A stretch of 24,446 bases of DNA, from positions 1 to 24,446 of the IMG/VR virus record IMGVR_UViG_3300009502_000195; one strand, written 5' to 3'. This document shows, piece by piece, positions 21,109 to 24,446 of the stretch; the stretch's first letter is position 1; every line of letters begins with the position of its first letter. This DNA is from a virus. The notes under the pieces were generated by a model. The model had not been told where the DNA came from, did no database searches, and saw only the letters and a list, made by a program, of their open reading frames with translations. A program made the translations under genes and the position numbers.

Positions 21109-21116
21109 TATTTATG
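21109..21116 (-). promoter_or_regulatory. Late-type promoter octamer (CATAAATA) for the major tube gene
   Basis: CATAAATA lies 9 nt upstream of the ATG at 21099, in the 59-nt sheath-tube gap. It matches the octamer upstream of the sheath exactly. Confidence 0.5.
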
Positions 21117-21158
21117 GTTAAACGCTGTCTTTATTTAATGTTTTACTAAAAGATATTA

Positions 21159-23519
21159 TTATAGAAGCTCGGTAAAGTCTTGAGATGTCTTAGTTGCGTA
21201 GAAGTTTACTAAGATAAACTCAGCTGTTCTAACAGGCTTAATATAAATGTCTACTACCAACGTGTTATCATCAACAACAGCGGGTGTGTTGTTTGTTGCA
21301 TTACACACTAGCAAGTAATCGTATAATCCCTGTGTGTTACGAGCTAGTTCAAACAATGGTGTCAATGTATTGACTACTCTACTTTGCGTGAAAGTAGTAT
21401 TTGGTTCAAATATAAAGAACTTCATCGTTTGGTTTGTAGCTTTTTCTAAATAAAGGAACAAGCGACGTACGTTAATACGATCAAATGCACTTGGTGCTTT
21501 TAACAAGGTCTTTTGACCAAATACTGTAAACCCCTCATTAGGGAAATACACTACAGGGTTAATAGATACTTTATAAAGCAAGTCACGTTGTTTTTGCTGC
21601 GGGTTAATTGCAATATCACTTACACCGGTAATGATACCGCGGTTTAACCCTGCAGGAGCTGTCCAGACGTAATTGTTTGCATCGCTTGCTGTAGTCATTG
21701 CTGCAGCAAAACCGGAAAACGGTAACCAAACACTTTGGGAAGTAAATATATCTTGCGCCATTACCCAGTTACCATACGTTGTAGCATAACTTGTATTAAT
21801 GGTACCGTAAAGGTTACGTAGTGGCCAGTAAATGTTTTGCGAGAAGTTGTATTGTTTGTTGCTGAGTGTCTTATAATTTTGACCAGTAACAAAAATATGA
21901 CGTATTGGATCAGAGATAAAATAATGATCTTTACGGCGTTGACTTGCAAACTCGACAAATAAGTTTGTAATTGTTTGCCAGCCTGTTACTAAATCGTTAC
22001 TTACTACAGTACCATCAGAAGCACTGAGTGCCTGCACGTAACTTAACAGAGCGGTAGATACTGCTGTATCATCATATTGTGTGCTAGCACCTGCTACATT
22101 TTGCACTGCAGCAATGGTAGATAGACCTGCATCGAGTGTAATGTCAATATCTATTACATCTGTATTTTCTGCAGCATTAAGAGCATATGTAAGTTTTTGA
22201 CTGACAACACCAATTTCTTTAGCACCATTAAGCGGTAAAGCGTTAGAATATGTACCCAACGCATAAAGGTTATTAGCAGCTAAGAATTCTGTAGTGTTTA
22301 TGTTTGTAAGGAAAGGAAGAGCTGTAGAATTAAATGAGTCTGAGGTGTCAGTTAATGTTGTTGCTTTAAATACTCTTATTTGTTTTGTCGAATTACCGTT
22401 TACGTCTAACCAACCTAATGTATTAGAAATATTAGGATTAATAAACACTTCAATATTATTTGAAGCATTATTAATAGTTGTCTGCAAGAAACTAGACTTT
22501 GGCACACCACCGTTTACATCTTGTATTGTACGGTTAACATAGAATGAACCAGCATAACCTTCTTGTAATACGTATTGTAGTTGTGTAGTATTTTGCGAGA
22601 ACGGAGAGGGGCGTAATTTAAACAACGAAATAATTGCACTATCGCCATATCCAGAAGCTGCAATATTATATGTTGGAATGTTTTCAATATCTTGAGATAG
22701 ACTTTGAATATTAGCTGAATATGCAGCTGATACTGTAAAACCAATACGGGATGGTGGTACAATGGTATAAGACGAAACATCTGCTGCTTGGTTATTAACG
22801 AAGTAACTTGCCCCAACTGAATACACCTTAATAGCATCATCGTATGGTGTTGTTGGGTTATTGCTGAAAGAATCGCCGATGTTTACATAATAACCTTGAA
22901 AATTTTCATCAATTGTAGTTTTTGCTGTGTTAACTACAATAATACCTGCACTACTAAGACTGTTTACAGCGCCTGCACCTTGTACTGTAAATGCACTTAA
23001 ACCTGCTGTGTTACCACCAGTTGTAGACCAGTTAATACCGCCTTGATTGATAGCATTATATTGATCTGTTGTTAACGATATAAGAGCGGGTTGTCCGAAA
23101 TAATAACCTGCTGCACCCGATAGAGGATATAGACCTGTTGACCATGTAGCTGAAGCGCTTGCATATGAAACGGAGGGTATCGGTAAAACCGGGTAAACTA
23201 ATGCACTATATGTACTTGATGTACCTTCACCAGCATTTGCGCCGTAAGGTAAACGAATTGCTTTAATTGTTGGATTACCACCAGCATTAAAAAGTTGACT
23301 TACTGAATAATAAAAATAACGTTCTGCTGCATTTGTTGGAGTACCGAACACGTTTTGGAAATCGCTTAAAGAAGCAAGCTCAACAACTTCGTATGTTGGG
23401 CCCTGTGGAGCAAAACCGGTAACTAATACGTTAGTTCCGACTGGTGCTATTGCTCTTGTAGATAGATCGATTTCTCGAATTTCTACGCCCGGTGATTGTA
23501 TAGTGCGTGTAGATGCCAT
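21159..23519 (-). CDS. Tail sheath protein (gp18-like)
   Basis: The 786-aa protein begins RTIQSPGVEIREIDLSTRA, the classical N-terminal sheath motif, with GTNVLVTGFAPQGPTYEVVE next (about 28-47) and SDFQNVFGTPTNAAERYFYY (about 52-71). The C-terminal domain has RINVRRLFLYLEKATNQTMK, FFIFEPNTTFT, YDYLLVCNATNNTPAVVDDN and VVDIYIKPVRTAEFILVNFY, the conserved core through which sheath subunits interlock and contract. It is longer than T4 gp18 (659 aa). The extra length lies in the variable middle (about 110-480), which is Ala/Ser/Thr/Asn-rich and probably makes surface-exposed domains. The CATAAATA octamer lies 21 nt upstream, giving the longest leader in the module. Confidence 0.95.
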   Translation of the reverse strand: MASTRTIQSPGVEIREIDLSTRAIAPVGTNVLVTGFAPQGPTYEVVELASLSDFQNVFGTPTNAAERYFYYSVSQLFNAGGNPTIKAIRLPYGANAGEGTSSTYSALVYPVLPIPSVSYASASATWSTGLYPLSGAAGYYFGQPALISLTTDQYNAINQGGINWSTTGGNTAGLSAFTVQGAGAVNSLSSAGIIVVNTAKTTIDENFQGYYVNIGDSFSNNPTTPYDDAIKVYSVGASYFVNNQAADVSSYTIVPPSRIGFTVSAAYSANIQSLSQDIENIPTYNIAASGYGDSAIISLFKLRPSPFSQNTTQLQYVLQEGYAGSFYVNRTIQDVNGGVPKSSFLQTTINNASNNIEVFINPNISNTLGWLDVNGNSTKQIRVFKATTLTDTSDSFNSTALPFLTNINTTEFLAANNLYALGTYSNALPLNGAKEIGVVSQKLTYALNAAENTDVIDIDITLDAGLSTIAAVQNVAGASTQYDDTAVSTALLSYVQALSASDGTVVSNDLVTGWQTITNLFVEFASQRRKDHYFISDPIRHIFVTGQNYKTLSNKQYNFSQNIYWPLRNLYGTINTSYATTYGNWVMAQDIFTSQSVWLPFSGFAAAMTTASDANNYVWTAPAGLNRGIITGVSDIAINPQQKQRDLLYKVSINPVVYFPNEGFTVFGQKTLLKAPSAFDRINVRRLFLYLEKATNQTMKFFIFEPNTTFTQSRVVNTLTPLFELARNTQGLYDYLLVCNATNNTPAVVDDNTLVVDIYIKPVRTAEFILVNFYATKTSQDFTELL

Positions 23520-23540
23520 AATAGTAAAGTTTTCTACTAT

Positions 23541-23548
23541 TATTTATG
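23541..23548 (-). promoter_or_regulatory. Late-type promoter octamer (CATAAATA) for the sheath gene
   Basis: CATAAATA lies 21 nt upstream of the sheath ATG, predicting a leader of about 15 nt. An AATAGTA/TACTATT inverted repeat (23520-23541) fills the space between octamer and ATG. Confidence 0.45.
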
Positions 23549-23576
23549 ATATTTTAACACTAAAACCTAGTCTTTA

Positions 23577-24164
23577 TTAAAGTAATTGAGTATTTAACTG
23601 GCTGAACGCAAACGTAAAAGAGGATTCAATCTGTTCACCGTCTCTATAATTATATGTTATTTCTCCTAAATTCGTTATAAAGGCCTTTATATAATCCCAC
23701 TGTATTTTTTTATTGTTATACTCATCCAACCCATACACTGAAATATTTGTTTGGTAGTTATTTAAATTTATAAACTTGTCAGGAGATACTAAGCCGTTAT
23801 AGTTGTATGTGCTTTCTTTACTGTCGTTTAATACATTCAACCAATACCACAATACCCACCAATTATTAAATTCATTGTCTACTGTAAAATTTACAGTAAT
23901 GGATTTATAAGGAGATTTTGTATAACTTGTAAATTTAGCTGTTTGCCCTGAATATACTAGATCTACTTCAGGTACAGCTGTTTCTGGAACTACAGTACCG
24001 TATATAGAATACTGTAATTGATCTAAACTAAGAAATTTAACCGAGCGCTCAACAAGCGTAGACTTGTTAACGGATTTGAGTATAGGCGGCAAGTTTAAGA
24101 CAAGTAGAAACTTGTCTTTCCTGTTTTTGTTAAGAATTGATTGCTGTATCGAGTCTACACTCAT
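23577..24164 (-). CDS. Tube-like tail protein upstream of the sheath (195 aa)
   Basis: The product has a helical start, then KFLLVLNLPPILK (about 18-30), LQYSIYGTVVPETAVPEVDL (about 50-69), PYKSITVNFTVDNEFNNWWV (about 84-103) and a C-terminal YIKAFITNLGEITYNYRDGE (about 158-177). These are characters of a tube-fold protein: VPE/P-x-V loop, a long strand with T-V-x-F, a W-rich helix, F-x-x-N-L-G-E-I-x-Y, and an end strand with F-A-F-S. The ITNLGEITY block echoes the VNLGAVTGY and QNVGAIEYT blocks of the tube paralogs. It lacks GFAR. Its position before the sheath suggests a tail completion, terminator or tube-cap role, but a baseplate role is possible. A CGTAAGTA octamer lies 8 nt upstream. 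Confidence 0.55.
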   Translation of the reverse strand: MSVDSIQQSILNKNRKDKFLLVLNLPPILKSVNKSTLVERSVKFLSLDQLQYSIYGTVVPETAVPEVDLVYSGQTAKFTSYTKSPYKSITVNFTVDNEFNNWWVLWYWLNVLNDSKESTYNYNGLVSPDKFINLNNYQTNISVYGLDEYNNKKIQWDYIKAFITNLGEITYNYRDGEQIESSFTFAFSQLNTQLL

Positions 24165-24171
24165 CTAACAC

Positions 24172-24446
24172 TTACTTACGAAAGTGTTTGTTATTGATAA
24201 TGTAATATTCCTTAATAACGCTCTCAGAAGCAGAAGCATTCTGATCAGCAGCTGCCGTATTTTTGGGGTCAGCAGCTGCCGTATTTTTGGGGTCTGGCGT
24301 AACAGTTTGTAATACTGATCCGGCTTTTGTATTACGCTTTGCAGCTAAAGCAGCTAATCTCTGTTCAATGTTCTTTTTAATACTCTCTAAATCTCTTGCA
24401 CGTAGTGTGCCGACAATTTTGTTAATTTGACCTACCCCAACTTTTG
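24172..24446 (-). CDS. 3' end of an unrecognised helical protein with a short peptide repeat (5' truncated)
   Basis: The frame is open from the right edge to a TAA at 24172-24174 and gives about 90 residues. It reads as a basic helical segment (LRARDLESIKKNIEQRLAAL, likely coiled-coil), a Pro/Ala/Asn linker with two perfect copies of DPKNTAAA, and a C-terminal EYYIINNKHFRK. No family is recognised. It is the first-read structural-module gene in the window and ends 7 nt before the next start. The octamer of the next gene overlaps its stop codon. Confidence 0.65.
   Translation of the reverse strand, partial: KVGVGQINKIVGTLRARDLESIKKNIEQRLAALAAKRNTKAGSVLQTVTPDPKNTAAADPKNTAAADQNASASESVIKEYYIINNKHFRK
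24173..24180 (-). promoter_or_regulatory. Late-type promoter octamer (CGTAAGTA) overlapping a stop codon
   Basis: CGTAAGTA lies 8 nt before the ATG at 24164 and includes the TAA of the upstream gene. The match to the consensus is partial (TAAGTA core). Confidence 0.3.
24247..24294. repeat. Perfect 24-bp tandem repeat, two copies
   Basis: Positions 24247-24270 and 24271-24294 are identical. The unit is in frame and encodes DPKNTAAA on the minus strand, so copy number can change without a frameshift. Confidence 0.95.

Noticed and set aside
23520-23541. Inverted repeat AATAGTA/TACTATT as a leader hairpin for the sheath mRNA
   Set aside because: If transcription starts about 6-7 nt after the octamer, the first arm is not in the RNA, so the hairpin could not form. 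The arms are also short and AT-rich.
1-24446. tRNA genes, CRISPR arrays, insertion sequences or an integrase/attachment site
   Set aside because: No cloverleaf-like sequence, spaced direct repeats, transposase or integrase motif was seen on reading both strands; coding density leaves little room for them.

Overview
This window looks like part of the genome of an uncultured, AT-rich, T4-type contractile-tailed phage (myovirus), probably aquatic. The main evidence is a contiguous, co-oriented tail and baseplate module on the minus strand. It contains a large tail sheath, tail-tube proteins of the GFAR type, T4-baseplate-like proteins, a tape-measure-like protein, a gp53-like wedge protein, a hub and an OB-fold spike. 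Most genes are tightly packed, overlap by 1-4 nt and have weak or no Shine-Dalgarno sites. Many are preceded by a T4-late-promoter-like octamer of the form nATAA(A/G)TA. The host cannot be named from the sequence. The phage-borne outer-membrane beta-barrel protein implies a diderm (Gram-negative-type) host.

Layout. Positions 1-2828 carry plus-strand accessory genes: the 3' end of an unknown gene with a terminator, a 211-aa protein resembling a beta-solenoid, a secreted porin-like beta-barrel protein (973-1704), and a conserved-looking pair of 162 and 54 aa (2174-2828). One small gene (1733-1957) runs the other way. From 2795 to the window end everything is on the minus strand. Read in the direction of transcription (right to left) the order is: a truncated unknown gene, a tube-like protein, the sheath (786 aa), three tandem tail-tube paralogs, a fourth tube-like or baseplate protein, two T4-baseplate-like proteins, the tape measure, a tube-initiator-like protein, a gp53-like wedge, the hub, an unknown baseplate gene and the spike. 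A six-gene sugar cluster follows: UDP-galactopyranose mutase (glf), a GT60-like transferase, a GT-B transferase, two GT25 paralogs and a GT11 fucosyltransferase-like enzyme. It ends at an intrinsic terminator that lies inside the converging plus-strand gene.

How the parts fit. The structural genes would build the tail: sheath around tube, with tape measure, baseplate and spike. The glycosylation genes would supply UDP-galactofuranose and add sugars either to virion proteins or to host surface glycans. The porin-like protein would be placed in the host outer membrane. The regulatory picture may be the most novel part. Five start codons sit exactly 6 nt downstream of the late-promoter-like octamer, and several others sit 5-21 nt downstream, which predicts leaderless or almost leaderless late mRNAs. 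Intrinsic terminators isolate the sheath/tube block and the two converging transcript ends. No tRNA, CRISPR array, insertion sequence or integrase was seen, and no gene-free stretch exceeds 300 bases (the longest, 1958-2173, is described under its inverted repeat and promoter).
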